A stretch of DNA of 64,000 nt from Cyanoderma ruficeps (taxonomy: Eukaryota; Chordata; Aves; Passeriformes; Timaliidae): contig VZDJ01007755.1 in NCBI GenBank assembly GCA_008694505.1, forward strand, positions 14,458,471-14,522,470, in the 5' to 3' direction. The notes beneath the pieces are model-generated. The model was not told where the DNA came from and ran no database searches. It saw only the letters and a list, made by a program, of their open reading frames with translations. The first letter of the stretch is position 1. Every line of letters starts with the position of its first letter. Below, in pieces: positions 51,970 to 64,000 of this stretch. The position numbers and the translations under genes were made by a program.

Positions 51970-52016
51970 ATTTTTTTATATATATACAATTATATATATA
52001 TATAAAAATATATCTA
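51970..52016. repeat. TA-rich microsatellite
   Basis: An interrupted run of TA dinucleotides (TTTTATATATATAC, then AATTATATATATATATAAAAATATATC) lies 30 bp upstream of the CR1 3' end. Confidence 0.85.
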
Positions 52017-52047
52017 ATAAATACATGTAATATATACATTACATACT

Positions 52048-52152
52048 GAACAACCTGATCTAGTGGAAGGTGTTCCTACCCATGGCAGGCAAGTTGGAAC
52101 TACACGATCGTTAAGGTCTCTTTCAACCCAAATCACCCTATGATTCCTTGAT
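52048..52152 (+). mobile_element. CR1 LINE 3' end fragment
   Basis: About 105 bp of CR1 3' terminus: GAACAACCTGATCTAGTGGA, AGGTGTTCCTACCCATGGCAGG, TTGGAACTA, TAAGGTCTCTTTCAACCCAA and the octamer tail CCCTATGATTCCTTGATG. It is strongly 5'-truncated, which is normal for CR1. Confidence 0.92.
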
Positions 52153-55100
52153 GTGTGACCCTCTTGTACTTATAGACCAGTGGTTCAGACCATCCACTGC
52201 ATGGGGCTTTCTCCAACAGAATTTACCCCTTCACGGCAAAGCCTTTGGAAATACTAACAGAAAACTAAATAAAACCCATTTATGAATGTTGATTACTATG
52301 AGATAAATAAAGAAATTAAAAAGTGGCAGCTGGGCCAAAAGGAAGAAATTGTTGTCATGATAGGCTGTAAAAGGCTCCTTCACTCTTGGTCAAAAACACA
52401 GTGGGAATGCATCTTATCTGATGTTTCCAGGCCACCTTCCCTGTTTCACTCATGGCGTAATTTGTTTTGGATCTCCATGGGGTCCTTCAGTTTCCTACAA
52501 GATTTTCAGGAGCAAGTGATGAAACAGTGTAGGCAATTAAGAAGCTAAGGTCCACAGGGGATTTAAATAAACTACCCTCCACTTTCTACCCTGTTATGAA
52601 AGCAATTTGCTGGTGTGACAACATAATGTTTGAAACCATGAAATGTCTTATTCCCAGTCTTAGCCTATAAGGATTGTAATCAAAAGCCTTGAAGGTCATC
52701 TAAATATTTATTAAGGCCAAACCATAGCTGTAAGTCAGTATTTCCAAGATTGGCCTGTGTCACAGGCCACTTTTCAGATAACTTCAGTTCAACCCATCAA
52801 GTGTACAAAAATCAAATCAGGCACTTCAACTATGATCTGACAGGACTATGGATCTTCTCCCAGCTTTTCCCATGGAACTAGTTTGCTGAACATTGCCCAT
52901 TTCCAGCAAGTGGGAGTGGGAATTCCAGCAGTTTCCTTTTCATTTAGGTCCACAAAAAACCCTTAAAAGTCCAAAATAGTACAGTAATGCAAAGAAACGT
53001 CAGTAAATGGGCTGCTATTGTCAGCTATTAAAAGTCTGCTGCTTCTTTTTAGAAGGTGAAGACCCAACTGCACTTGAGTGGTGCCTGCAGTACCCAGCCA
53101 AGTGGGCTTGGCTGACCATATGCAAGGTAATCATTCATGTGGATCCTTTCTGAGGCACTGGAAAAGGTGAAGGAATCTTTTATACAGGACCAGAAAACTA
53201 AATGACAGCAATCCAAGCCCACAAAAGGACTTCTGTTCCTAAGACAAGAAAAAAAATCATGCCTAAAGCCTGTCTTATTCTGTATCTGAAAAACTGTAGT
53301 CAATTTTGTTTTCTTGTGCAAAATTCTCCACTGCTGCATCCAAATTTAGCATCATAGCCTTAGGAGACAATTCCCTGATTGTCCAGACAAATAATTTTTA
53401 TTGCAGCTGTTTGCTGGTGTGTTTCTGTGGTTGGAAGGCACTCTGGGCTTGTGGTTGAAGACTCCCTGACCTGGAATTTAGAATTCAAATGCATCTTCAG
53501 TGACGAAATCTCCAGACTTTCTGCCATACTAACCACTCCACTTTAGCAGCTGTCTCCCACTTAAGTCTCATCACAAGCCAAAAATATGGAAGTTTTGTGG
53601 CCAACTTCCTTGATGTACCTGCTTTTCACATTTATCAGAAGTGTTATGTGTAAAACACAGGGACTCTGGCAAACCTTTCTAAAAAGCATTGAAGATTTGA
53701 ATCCTCTCCATTTAAAAGAGTTGCATAGCTGTGATAGCATTCACCCAGGAGATCAGATGCCTGGCAGAAGTACATTTTTTAAGAGTTAGCAATTTCAAAT
53801 GCTTGCCTCCTACATGACCACCTCAACAAAAACACTGTTTGGGGGATAGTATTCAGCCTCTCTTGTTGAAGAATGAAATAAGATTTCTTGGAAAATGTGA
53901 CTACACAGAGAAAAAGGCACAAGACTGGGAAAGGAGCTTGCTGCATCCTGATGATGAGGATACAGTAGATATGCTGTAGACAATGATTTAATAATACACA
54001 TAGTAGTGACACTCCGCTTTTCTTCTCAGCATTTACATAAATAATTGTAACACAGTCATTTTCTTAGTAATTCCTTAATTTCTAAGTTCAACCTGACTTG
54101 GAGAGGGTTCACGCTCTTGGAAGAGACAGTAGAAGACACCCTTACTCTCTTTTGGTCTCAGTGTGGTCATCATGACTTGCCCAATGGTGAGTTTGTACAG
54201 CAGTACTCAGGCTTTGCCTTTGGAACTGCTTGGAAGAATGGATGGATGTATGATATGATGTGGCCTCTTCCTCTGTAGATCTCAATAGCTTTGTATGTCA
54301 ATTTTGCTATCTGCATGGAGCACCCTACAGGCGGGGGACCAACTTTTGGATTTGAATTTTCCTCTTATAGGAGTTATAGCTAAAGTGGGTGCTACTGTTT
54401 GTATAAGTTTTCAAATAGGTATTATTTGTCCTAGTTTATGCTGTAATCTACTTTTTCCTCACCTTGAGTAATCATCCAGTTGTGGAGGTGTTAAAAACAG
54501 TTGCAGTTGCCCCACTGCAGCTACTAAGTAGAAGAGCATGCCTCCACTGTTTGGTTTGGGGTTTTTTTGTAAAATCACAAACAGTTCTAATGCATTTTGG
54601 ATTCCATGGCTTGTCTAAGACACGTGGGTTTTGTATTTTGGTGATGAGATTCTTGTAAACTGAAGACCCACAAACTTTTTCTACTCCACTGAAAGTACGT
54701 GTTCTGCATAAAGCATTTATGTACTACAGACTGTGGGAAAAGCCTGACATCTTTTCTTCTCTTAAGCTGAACACATATATGTCATTCATAGTTATGGAAG
54801 AAAAACAACTGGTAAAGACATACCACAATAAACTCTGCTGCAGAACCACAATATATGGTTTCGGGGAAAAGATATGCAGCATTTATGCTGCTTCACTTTT
54901 AAGGTGAAGCTTCCCTCTTGAGTATTGGATTTATTTTCTCCTTGAGAACATGTCTGAAAATATCTTCAGCATAGTATAATCTGTCTCCTTAGGAAGGCAA
55001 AGAGAGCTCATCGGAAGTATATTTTATGATCTCCAAGTATAAAAGCTCCCTCAGATAGGGACAATATGACAGCTGGCAGACAAGCAGCAGACTCTGTCAG

Positions 55101-58100
55101 AGATGAAGAAAGCTACTCAACTGATCTTTAAATTGAGTAGCAGGACTTTTAACAAGCAGGGCCTCCAATCCCCATGACAATACCTTCAGTGCACGTAGCT
55201 CTGCGATCACCTGTCCTTGTTTGAATGGTGCATTGCTTCGATCAGTCCTGTTTTGGATGAACACACAGTCCTCTTCTAATCACCCACTTGCAGAATACCA
55301 CGTGTAATTCCTGGATTTCACAGTTCCACATGATACAGTTGGGTGTTGCTCTGTAGGAAGGCGACTGCTGTGCGTGTGAAGTATTTGAGTGATTGGGGTG
55401 GCAGGGCATAGCTGTGCTGGCTGCAGGAGATGGGGAAAGGTGTGAATGCAGCATCAGCTGAGGGACCCACTGCTCAGGAAGGGTAAAACCAAGCAGTTGG
55501 AGCATGATATTTAAGGGATAGAGAAAAGTCTTGTAGTGATTGAAGAGAAAAACCACATTGGGACAGAAAGTGAGTCCCTGTGGGAAAAAAAAAAAACCAA
55601 CCTTAGAAACATGTCCTCTCATGAAAGAACTAGAGTGACATTAGAGATAATGGAATGAGGAAACACTCGAGGAATTTCTTTTAATGAATCTTAATTTGTA
55701 AATATACTTAATTATTTCTGTTTCGATCAGTTCTCCACTAATCACTTTTGAAGTCAAACTCCTGACCTTTTAACTACTTAGTCAAGACCTGAATACAATT
55801 ATGATGAAATTGTCTTATTCCCTGGACAATTGTATCTTTCATAGGAGGTAAAAAAGAAAAATGTGTGCTTTTAGCAGTACAGCAAAGCAAAGTCTTACAG
55901 TTGTTCAATATCTGTCTTTATTTTCTCTCTATCAGTCCTTTTTGCCACTCCTTTACTTACTGTAAGATGGCCAGCTGCCTAATTAGAGCACAGCAGCTTG
56001 AAATGCAGTTGCTTTGTGTCAGGGATCTACCCCAATTCCCAGCCCCTGCAGAGCATTCAAAGAGAAGTTGTTCCCTTGGAAGCTGCTGCCTTCTCCCTAC
56101 AGGTTTCTCGCAAGGAGGTGAGGATGCGCCAGACTCCTCTGCTTTGTCTTGCTTCACTGTTTCTATTAGTGTTATGATCCTTACACTCTCCTCATCATTT
56201 TTTCCCTCCCTTGTGGCTGATTGTTTTCTAGGCCTGTGGCAGTTTCTCAGTGAGGAGACGGGCTGTTTATTTCACGTAGACTATCTCTAGCATATGAATC
56301 TGGCCTGGGGAGTTTTGATATTGGCTAGAAATAAACCAGCATGGGAATGTCGATTGCACAATGTCAGGCTGTGCTTTGTTTTACTTTTCAGCTTTCTGCT
56401 CTCTTTCCCTTTGCTAGTTCTCACACAACTTTTTTTCTTTTTCTTTTTTTCTCTTTCTCTTTCTCAAGGAAGACCTTACCTAGGAATTCCACTAGGAAGA
56501 TGGGAAGGGAGAACAACAGCATGAAAGGATCAAGTGTTTCAGCAAACTGATATCCTGCTGGGAACACTGCATACAAAACCTGCAGGAATACAGCTTGGGA
56601 GCCTCTTGGCCAGTGAGGTCAAGCTGCAGGAAGGCAGAGAAGGTTAGGTCAGAGGTTCCTATGGCATTCCTTGCGTCGGGGACCATGGCATCTGCATTCA
56701 TCTCTCTCAACATTCCAGTGAAAACCATCTCTATTGCCTCAAGAAGTTAAATTGCATTTGCTGTGCTGCAAGCAAGGTGGTAGTTTTGAGGAAAGATTGC
56801 TATCATCTTTTACATGGAGACTCATTAATTTCTGTGATGTGCTAAATCTGCTCACTTGGTTGATGGTTAGTGCAAGCATTTTCTAATTGCTACCCATAAT
56901 GCACTTCTAACCCCAGAGAAGCTAATTTAGCAGCCTTTATTTTCATTCCCTTCCATTTTTAAGTGGTATTATGTCAATATCATGTAAATTTACAAAAGAA
57001 AATTATTTCTGCTCTATAAAGGTACTGTCCGAACATCCACAGCACAGGCAAAGGCTTCAAATGCCTTTGAATGAAAGGAGGCAATGGCAGCAAAGTCAAT
57101 ATTACAAATTTAGTACAAAATATTCTTCCTCTTAGATATTGAAAATACACTGGCTTCTTTCAGATGCTATTCTTTCTTTGTGCTGTCCAACAAAGATATA
57201 GCTCTAGGCTAAATATATATCTCAGGACTTTTCAAAAGTAACTGTTTTTTCCCTTTTCAATGTTTTAATTTTTGAGGTAACTATCCAGAGGTATGTGACA
57301 TCAATTTTTTAGAGAGATGGATCATTTTTCCTTGCCTATGAAAAAGCAGAAATAAGATAGGAAACATAATATCCACATCTGGGACAGCTGGCTTTGCACA
57401 TGGCTGTTAGCATGGGTGCAAGAAGCCTGAGTCTTCCAGATTGCATTTGCTTAGAAGAGTCAAATCTCTGAGTTTGATTTGAGCCAAAAAGGAACAGAGC
57501 CTCCAGCCTAAACTAGGCTTGCATTAGTGAGCTGCTGTCTATACTGATGAAGAGCTTCCTGCTGTATTTTCCTTCTTGCGACAGTGTGCTGTGGGGTCAG
57601 ATGAACAGCCAGAGCTGATGTATGGGAAGAGTTTGCCAGAAGGCCGGGTAAACCAGGGATTGAATTTTCAGTATCTGTTCAATCAGTTTACTGGTAACAT
57701 GAGGCTTCATTTTATACCCATCTCACTGAGCAGCTAAACTTCAGCCAGACCACTCCACAGGCACATTATGCTCAAGATCTGAAGGGCCTCCCATTTTCAT
57801 GCATCCTGTTACACACAAGCTCATTGCTGTTAGGCTTGTGGGCAGAAAGTTACTCTTCCAAAGAGTGCAGTGTATTGCCTCAGTTATAGCCCAAAAAAAG
57901 GAACAATGAACCAGAAACCAGAAGAAAACTAAAGCACCAGGTATAGGAAAGCAGTTAAGTTTGAAAATGGAATGCCAAAGGTACTGGCCTGCATTGCAGT
58001 CTTTGGTGAAGGACTGGTCAGAAAACACTGGACACGAGTTTACAGTATCATTTGGGCACAAAAGAACAATTAGCTTTGGAAGAGAACAAAAGGAAAAAAC

Positions 58101-58287
58101 CAGAGATGCTGGGTCTCCTCACCTGGTTTTAGGGCTGGAGGCTATTGTCTGCACCTCTCTCTGGGTCCTGCCTGCCATTAATCCAGGCAAGTGGGGTGTT
58201 CAGTGGAAAAGGACAGGGCAGGACATGGGAAATTGCTGGATGTAACAGAGAACAATGTGAGGCAGAAGTTAGAGGTAGCACCAAGAG
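52153..58287. other. 6.1 kb of unique DNA, no gene recognised
   Basis: No exon or repeat family identified. Low-complexity tracts are A12 at 55585-55596 and a pure pyrimidine run at 56429-56465. Open frames up to about 141 codons (55865-56290) show no recognisable domain. Confidence 0.6.
56429..56465 (+). repeat. Polypyrimidine tract (37 nt)
   Basis: An uninterrupted C/T run. Such tracts can form triplex DNA or act as a splice-site pyrimidine tract. The AG at about 56467-56470 makes a nominal 3' splice site, but nothing downstream looks like an exon. Confidence 0.8.
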
Positions 58288-58361
58288 GGATGGATGGATG
58301 GATGGATGNTGTCAGTGGGAGGCGCTGGGGGCTCGGTGGATGGATGGATGGATGGATGGAT
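58288..58361. repeat. Interrupted GGAT tetranucleotide microsatellite with an N
   Basis: Two GGAT arrays, about 5 units (58288-58308) and 6 units (58338-58361), flank a 28-base GC-rich insert that begins with the ambiguous base N at 58309. The N and insert may reflect a collapsed or mis-joined array. Confidence 0.9.
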
Positions 58362-61300
58362 TGTACAGGTGGCTAAGAAGAATATACATGAGGAATAGTC
58401 AGCTGTCACAAATAACCAAGCTGAGGAGTTCTGGGACCTTCCTGCCCATAGTCCTGCAAGGTCACCAGTGCCTAGGTAACCACATCAGTAATACTTTATT
58501 TGTGTATAGATGTAATAAAACTGGCAGCCATGGGAAAATAAAAAGGCTGCTGTTTATTTGGGAAGAGGCTACAGTAGGCAAGGGGAGTTGTGAGGATGGC
58601 AGAAAGGAGGGACGGGGATAATAAGGAGCACAGACACTGTGAGCTGTCTGGGGGATACTTGATGGCCATCCTTGCTCCAGTAAGATAAACCTGTTCTTCT
58701 GACCATATCACAGGGGCCAAAGCTGTGGCTGTGACTTGCAGGCTGAGGGACAGTGTGCTCTTCTGATCCCACAAGGGGATGGCTGGGTGACCCAGACTGG
58801 CATCCCAATGTCCCTGTGCCCATGCCCATTCCAGTCTCAAGGGCACTGGCAGCTGTCATTTTAGGCAGCTAACGCTGTCAGGGACAGTCCCTGGGCACCT
58901 TATCTGGGACAGTAACAGTGGAACCAGCCCCAAATTGCAAACTGACATTTTGTCCCAAGAATATCTGTGAATAAAAACAGTAATCTTCTTTCAAGTGAAA
59001 AGATAGTTGAGATTGTTCTGTAAAACTAACAAGAGTGTATCAGAAAAGAAAAAATAATCCATAAAAAGTTTGTTGGGGGAAAGAGCACTTATTATTTTAG
59101 TGGGGTGCAGAGGGTTACTTAGGGACAGGAGCGCAGCAGGTTAATTTCTCAGTCTTCTTACGCTGATCAAGTGGGAATGCTTGGAGGACTAATCATAAAT
59201 AATCATAATCATATCCTGTCTAGATGGATATGGATTTAAACATAGATGCTGTTGCTTGAAAATTATTCTATAAAGATACTGAAGGCAAAGAGGGGATATG
59301 TGAAATTAACAGCAGAATGGGCTAATTAAGATCTTCAGATAGGTGCTTAAAACTGGGTTATAATGTAGAATGTTGCTTACTTGAATGTGCCTTTTAAAAT
59401 GCTGTTTCCTTGAGTATTTTTGTTGTTGTTGTTTTCTTTAACTTAACCCCTGCCCCCAACCCTTCTGTTTTTACCTCTCAGGGGCACAGAGGTGTACAGG
59501 GCAGTTCTGAGCTAGTGAACTCTAGCTGGAGAATCTGGGCCCACACTGCAGTTTCTTGGTCCTGCTGCCTTTGACATATTTTACTGAGGAAGCCTCTGGG
59601 AACACATTAGCACTTGAATAACATTGAAAAGAGAAAAACACTTTGAAAGCAGCTTGTTGTTGTTGTTGTTGTCTTAAGGGTCACTGGGAGAGTCTCAGTC
59701 CATGCATTCTGAACATTGCCTCCTGAGCAAGCCTGAGTTAAAGGCTTGATTGGTTAAATACTCCTTACATTTTTCCCTGGAAATATGCTGTCTCTCTTCT
59801 AGTTTCCTATTTCACCCAAGGGTGTCTTGGCTAACTCATGAATTTGTTTAATAGAAGCCACAGGAAAGCTGTAAGAAAGTGGACAACAGAGAGCTGCAAA
59901 AAAACGTATTGGCTGTGCCAAAGGAAAGGAAATCCTGCGTCTCCACATCAGCATTTCCACATGTAAGGATAAAAGGTACAGAGCTAATCGGAATTCATCA
60001 GCGACCTCTTTTCCCCAAATAATTTAAATTGTTCTAATTTTTTCAGAAAAGAGCAATTTTCTTAAAATCTAAAAGGGTTCTGTAGTGCCAAAATTGTTGA
60101 ATCTTCCCAGAGTTTCTAGGAGATCAGCAGCAGTTTCATTTCCTAGGTAATTGCAGGTATCATGTTGGCACAATTATTTCAAAACTACTTGTCTGGGACC
60201 ATACTCTGGAAAGCAAATGTTCACATCTTTCCATATGTGAGGGTTCAAGTCTGAGCTCCAAAGGGCAGCCAGCAGCATTAGAGGGAATGTATCTCCCGGC
60301 TGCTTTACTACCACTGCTTTTAACGTGGAAACATTTTGCAATGCTCCCAAACACAAGTTAAACACGAGCACATAAATTCACATGCTGCTTTCAGAGCAGA
60401 TGCTTTTTCTTTTTTTTTTTTTTCTGTCAGCTGTGCCCCTCACAAGAATTGATGGTTCAGGTTGAATGCATGTTGTTATGCTATTTTTATGTGTGGTTAT
60501 TGGGATTGCTTCTTGTTTGTGTGTTGGTAGCTGCCTGCCAGCTGGTGGCTACATTCTGCTGGACAATTAGCAATTTTCCCCATCTGGTGAATAGATTTAC
60601 TCCACGTGCACCTTGCATGTGATAACATCTGAGGTTGAAATAGAGATGTTTTGGTAAAAGTCTGCTCTTCCCTATCTACAGTAGGGCTTTCTGCTCTCTG
60701 CTGTTCAGGTTTTCAGAGAACTATGGCTTTTAAGAGTGATGGAAGCGTGGTTCAAGTGGTTTGTCTGCTCCAGTTAGACCCTGGTGTTTTACAATTCTAG
60801 AAATAAAGCAGAACTACAGAAATCATGTTTGTAATTTGATGAATAATAAATATGAAGGATTTTTTCCTTTTCACACAAACTTTCTTCATAATGCACTTTA
60901 TTTTTGGTGATCTGCTTTGTTTCCACCTCCTGCACAGCTTCAAATTAACAGATAATGTGTAAAACCTATCACTGCAGGATTGAATTGTTTCAGAGTCCAC
61001 TTCACTGCATCTCATCCTACCAGATTCTAACTGATGGTAGGAGTCATACTGTGCACCCATTTAAATTGAAAACCTTACAGGCTCGGTTGGGCCATTTCAA
61101 AGTTTGCAGAGATTTAGCTCTAATCCTCTTAAAATATTAGGCCATGTGACCTCGCATACCATATTGTCAGTGGGATAAAGATCCCTTTGATTTTTATTTA
61201 CCCTTCTTCACATGGGGGAAGGCAGGTTAATTCATTTCATCTCAGTGCCACCTTTGGCTCCCCATGCCCTCCCTAGGTCACTCATGTGCATGCAGGAATG

Positions 61301-64000
61301 TTTTGGCAAGTGGAGTTTGCATTTTTCTGCTGCTCTGTGCTCCAGTTAGTTCTTCAGGGGCATGCTTACAAGATGTCAGCTTTGGAGGCAGATAAATTGT
61401 TTTATTTTTGCATAAAAGATGTCCTTCCATCTATCTTTACGAAATGGAGCTTTTCACTATAAATGTTTCATGCAGACAATTTCTACAATTCATGTACTTG
61501 CTTTTAGTTTATAACTTTTCAATTAAACAAGGGTTTCTGAAAGCTGGCAGTTGTTCCAACCTGCTGTTGTTATGAATTTTGCCTTCAAGTTTTGGGATTT
61601 TTTTAACATTTACTGTGTAGCAAAAAGAAGGCATAAAGGACTAGAGAGAAGAAAAAAAACAATAAAAAACCTGCTGTAACTATGGAGGATAATGGATTTG
61701 AAAAAAACCCTGAGTACATGGAAATCCCACAGCCCCTTTCCTCATCACTTTGCATAGCTATTTACACACATGCAAAAGCAGTAAAAAATATTGATTTACT
61801 AGTGTCCTTGGCTAGAAAACTTGGTTCCATGGAAGGAAAAGTATAGGTCTTTCTGTCTAGAAGTGGGAAGGGCAAGGCATAATTTTCAGAGATAAATTGA
61901 GAGAGCTCTGGTTCTATTCAAGCATTTAGTTATTTTGACAATGATGAAAAAATTTCAAGGGGAGGAGTACTTTCTATGAAAACATCCATTCAGCCTAAAC
62001 CTCATTTTTTCCATCTAATACTGCACTCAAAATTTGACTAAGATTGTTTCTCTATGGTCTTCCGAAGTCCAGGAAAGGGTGGTAAAGCAGTGATGATTTC
62101 AGGCCTAGTGCTAAAATTATACAGTTAGTTCATAAAGTTAATGAATTCAGATTCAAAATATTAACCTGTCCTGCCATCTGCTAGTAGTCAAGCTATTCTA
62201 ACACCATATCATTATTACAGGCTTTGTAAATTTTCTCTTCCTACATATCCTTCCTTATGGAAGAAGCAACTCCTGATACTTCAGTGACTCAGTTGTCAAT
62301 GCTTGATGAAACAACAGCACAGTTTGTAAATTATTTAAGCACATACAAGCCCATTAAACAAAGAAAATTTATCAGGTGATATAATTTACCAAATGACATT
62401 GACCCAAACTTCTTCTCTCTAGCTACATTTCCAAATGACAATGACCATTTCAACAAAAAGCTGTACATTCACAGCCTTTCCCAGGGGTGACTATCCATGA
62501 GGATTTCTGTGGCATTTAACACCCTGTCAAATGTGCAAAACTCTGTTCTAAAGAAGGACATCTTCCAATTTAAATATCACCTTGATCTAAAAATTTTCCA
62601 GCTTTCATTACTGCAAGTAGTATCTACGTGTTCAGGCCAGCAAAAGTAAAGAAAACCCCGTTTTTAATTCTAGTGTATATTTTACACATTCAAATACTTT
62701 TTCTTTTTTCAGGTTTTACCTTAAAGAATGTTTTACCATACATAGATCTTTAGAACAAATACTTTCATTTTGAGGGTCAGGGGCAGGAGAATGAAGCTAG
62801 GCAGATAGCTTTAGCAATTTGAAGCCTCAGCTCAATTTCTGACTGAAAAGAAAAGGGTCACATTTAAACCATTGGGAAAAGTCTATAGGCTTTGGTTCAC
62901 TTTTGCTTTCATATAGCTGCAGCTAAACTGATTACCTTCTCCCCACCACATTCACCCCCAAAAGCAGGAGTGAGGGTTGTAACAAGGGCAGCTAAATCCA
63001 AGATAGATGATGAGTCAGAGGCTTCAGCTGTGATTTGTGCAGCCTGGCATATTAATGTAAACTGATAGCAGCTTATAATGAGCATCTGCCAGTGCCTCCT
63101 GTTAAAGATGAGGTATTGGACTTGCTGGACCTTTGATGCGACCCAAGTACAGCTGCTCTGGTGTTCTTTGTAAGGGCTCAAATCATTAATACAGCCACTA
63201 AAGAGAATAAAAAAAAATACACAAGGAGTGACTGTCACAAGTTCCTCAGACATCTCTGTAAATTGATAGAGTTGAGAGTCCAGTTCCAGAAAAGTTAGAA
63301 TTAGGGATTAGTTTCTGGGGGAGGAGGGGAGGGCATATTCACAGGGAGACTCGAAGCTACAGATGAACTGCAGCCCTGGAATGCGGTTACATTTTTTAAC
63401 CTAAATTGAGGTTTGGTTTCTATTTGGACTCCAAAGGCTTAAAGAGTACCAGATGCAGAGAGATGAGCTCCAAACACTATTGTGAGAATGAGTCAAAAGG
63501 GAGGCCAGCCTGCACTAGGTATATGTGAGAATGATCACTCATACAGCTCCTTCCTGCATAGTCAGTTTTAATTTATCTTGCATGTCTTACAGTCTAAGAA
63601 AGGTGATATCTGTGAGAAAGAGGGGGAAAAAATGTGTCTAAAGAAAGCAGAGGTTGAAAATTTGCAAAGAGATTTGGGATTGGATGTGAAAATTGAGTCT
63701 CCTTTTAATTAATTTAAAATAGCTGAATGGTGAGTCAATGGTATTTCTCTAAATGCGTGGTTATAAGCTGAAAAGATATAGAGTACACATCAGGGCATTA
63801 GATCTGTAGATCACTACTCAGGAATGGTATAAAACCTGAGCTGAAAATTAAATGTCATCCCCTGTTTAGTATTTGATACAGTGAAATATGGCTTTTGAGA
63901 CCTGGGTAGAGAACTGAGGACTAAGTGAATACTTTGACATCCTTCTGCTGCTATGTGAATGAGGAAGGCAAACGAAAAGCTCATGCTGGAGTGGGTGGGG
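58362..64000. other. 5.6 kb of unique DNA, no gene recognised
   Basis: No exon or named repeat found. It contains short TTG/TGT arrays (59420-59434 and 59654-59671), a T14 run (60410-60423) and a CACGTG E-box (60603-60608) in an AT-rich stretch. The 114-codon minus-strand frame at 62909-63253 has no recognisable domain. Confidence 0.6.
59654..59671. repeat. (TTG)6 microsatellite
   Basis: Six perfect TTG units. A shorter related TGT run lies 220 bp upstream at 59420-59434. Confidence 0.85.

Noticed and set aside
53400..53500. Possible tRNA-SINE relic (TGTGGTTGAAGACTCC ... GAATTCAAATGC)
   Set aside because: The A-box and B-box resemblance is weak and there is no recognisable core or tail.
58145..58621. 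158-codon open frame with a tandem Met-Asp-Gly/Trp repeat
   Set aside because: The repetitive peptide is simply the GGAT microsatellite read in frame, and it also contains an ambiguous base.
1..64000. CRISPR arrays, operons, prophage or bacterial defence systems
   Set aside because: No regularly spaced repeats, no contiguous same-strand genes and no bacterial-type coding density. The repeats present are typical of birds.

Overview
This window looks like nuclear DNA from a bird, probably a songbird. The evidence is the repeats. There are CR1 LINE fragments whose 3' ends carry the avian ATTCTATG-type octamer. There are also long terminal repeats (LTRs) whose U5 ends match, from memory, the ERVL-type LTRs of chicken and zebra finch. 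The background is AT-rich and CpG-poor, with poly-A/T runs and microsatellites, as expected of vertebrate intergenic or intronic DNA. I found no protein-coding gene, exon, rRNA or intact tRNA that I can support. The open frames are short (160 codons at most), overlap on both strands, and are either inside transposable elements or have no recognisable content.

Layout. Left part, 1-9602: unique AT-rich DNA, a near full-length ERVL-type LTR on + (2262-3166), a CR1 3' end on - (4959-5310), and a 1.43 kb LTR on - (8172-9597) with a 10-bp terminal inverted repeat, a near-perfect 5-bp target duplication and the most GC-rich stretch I see. Middle, 9603-31714: almost repeat-free DNA with two degraded CR1 relics (about 18889 and 25391).

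The best structured locus is 31715-33720. A CR1 on + carries reverse-transcriptase motifs A, B and C across two frames. It is interrupted first by a 455-bp solo LTR on + (32206-32660) and then by a 518-bp solo LTR on - (33065-33582), the latter flanked by a perfect 6-bp duplication. Removing both restores a continuous CR1, so the insertion order can be read directly.

Right part, 33721-64000: an internally deleted ERVL-type LTR (37882-38295), an ancient MIR-like SINE (about 47114-47250), a TA-rich microsatellite beside a CR1 3' end (51970-52152), an interrupted GGAT microsatellite with an N (58288-58361), and otherwise unique DNA. Several unique stretches have the texture of conserved non-coding elements (TAAT cores, octamer and E-box motifs), but this cannot be shown from one sequence.

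No operon, CRISPR array, phage or other bacterial-type system is present, and I see no new multi-gene system. The points most worth checking are the nested CR1/LTR locus, the GC-rich LTR with a G-quadruplex motif, the MIR relic, a 14-bp-stem hairpin at 778-816 and a paired E-box at 44186-44205.
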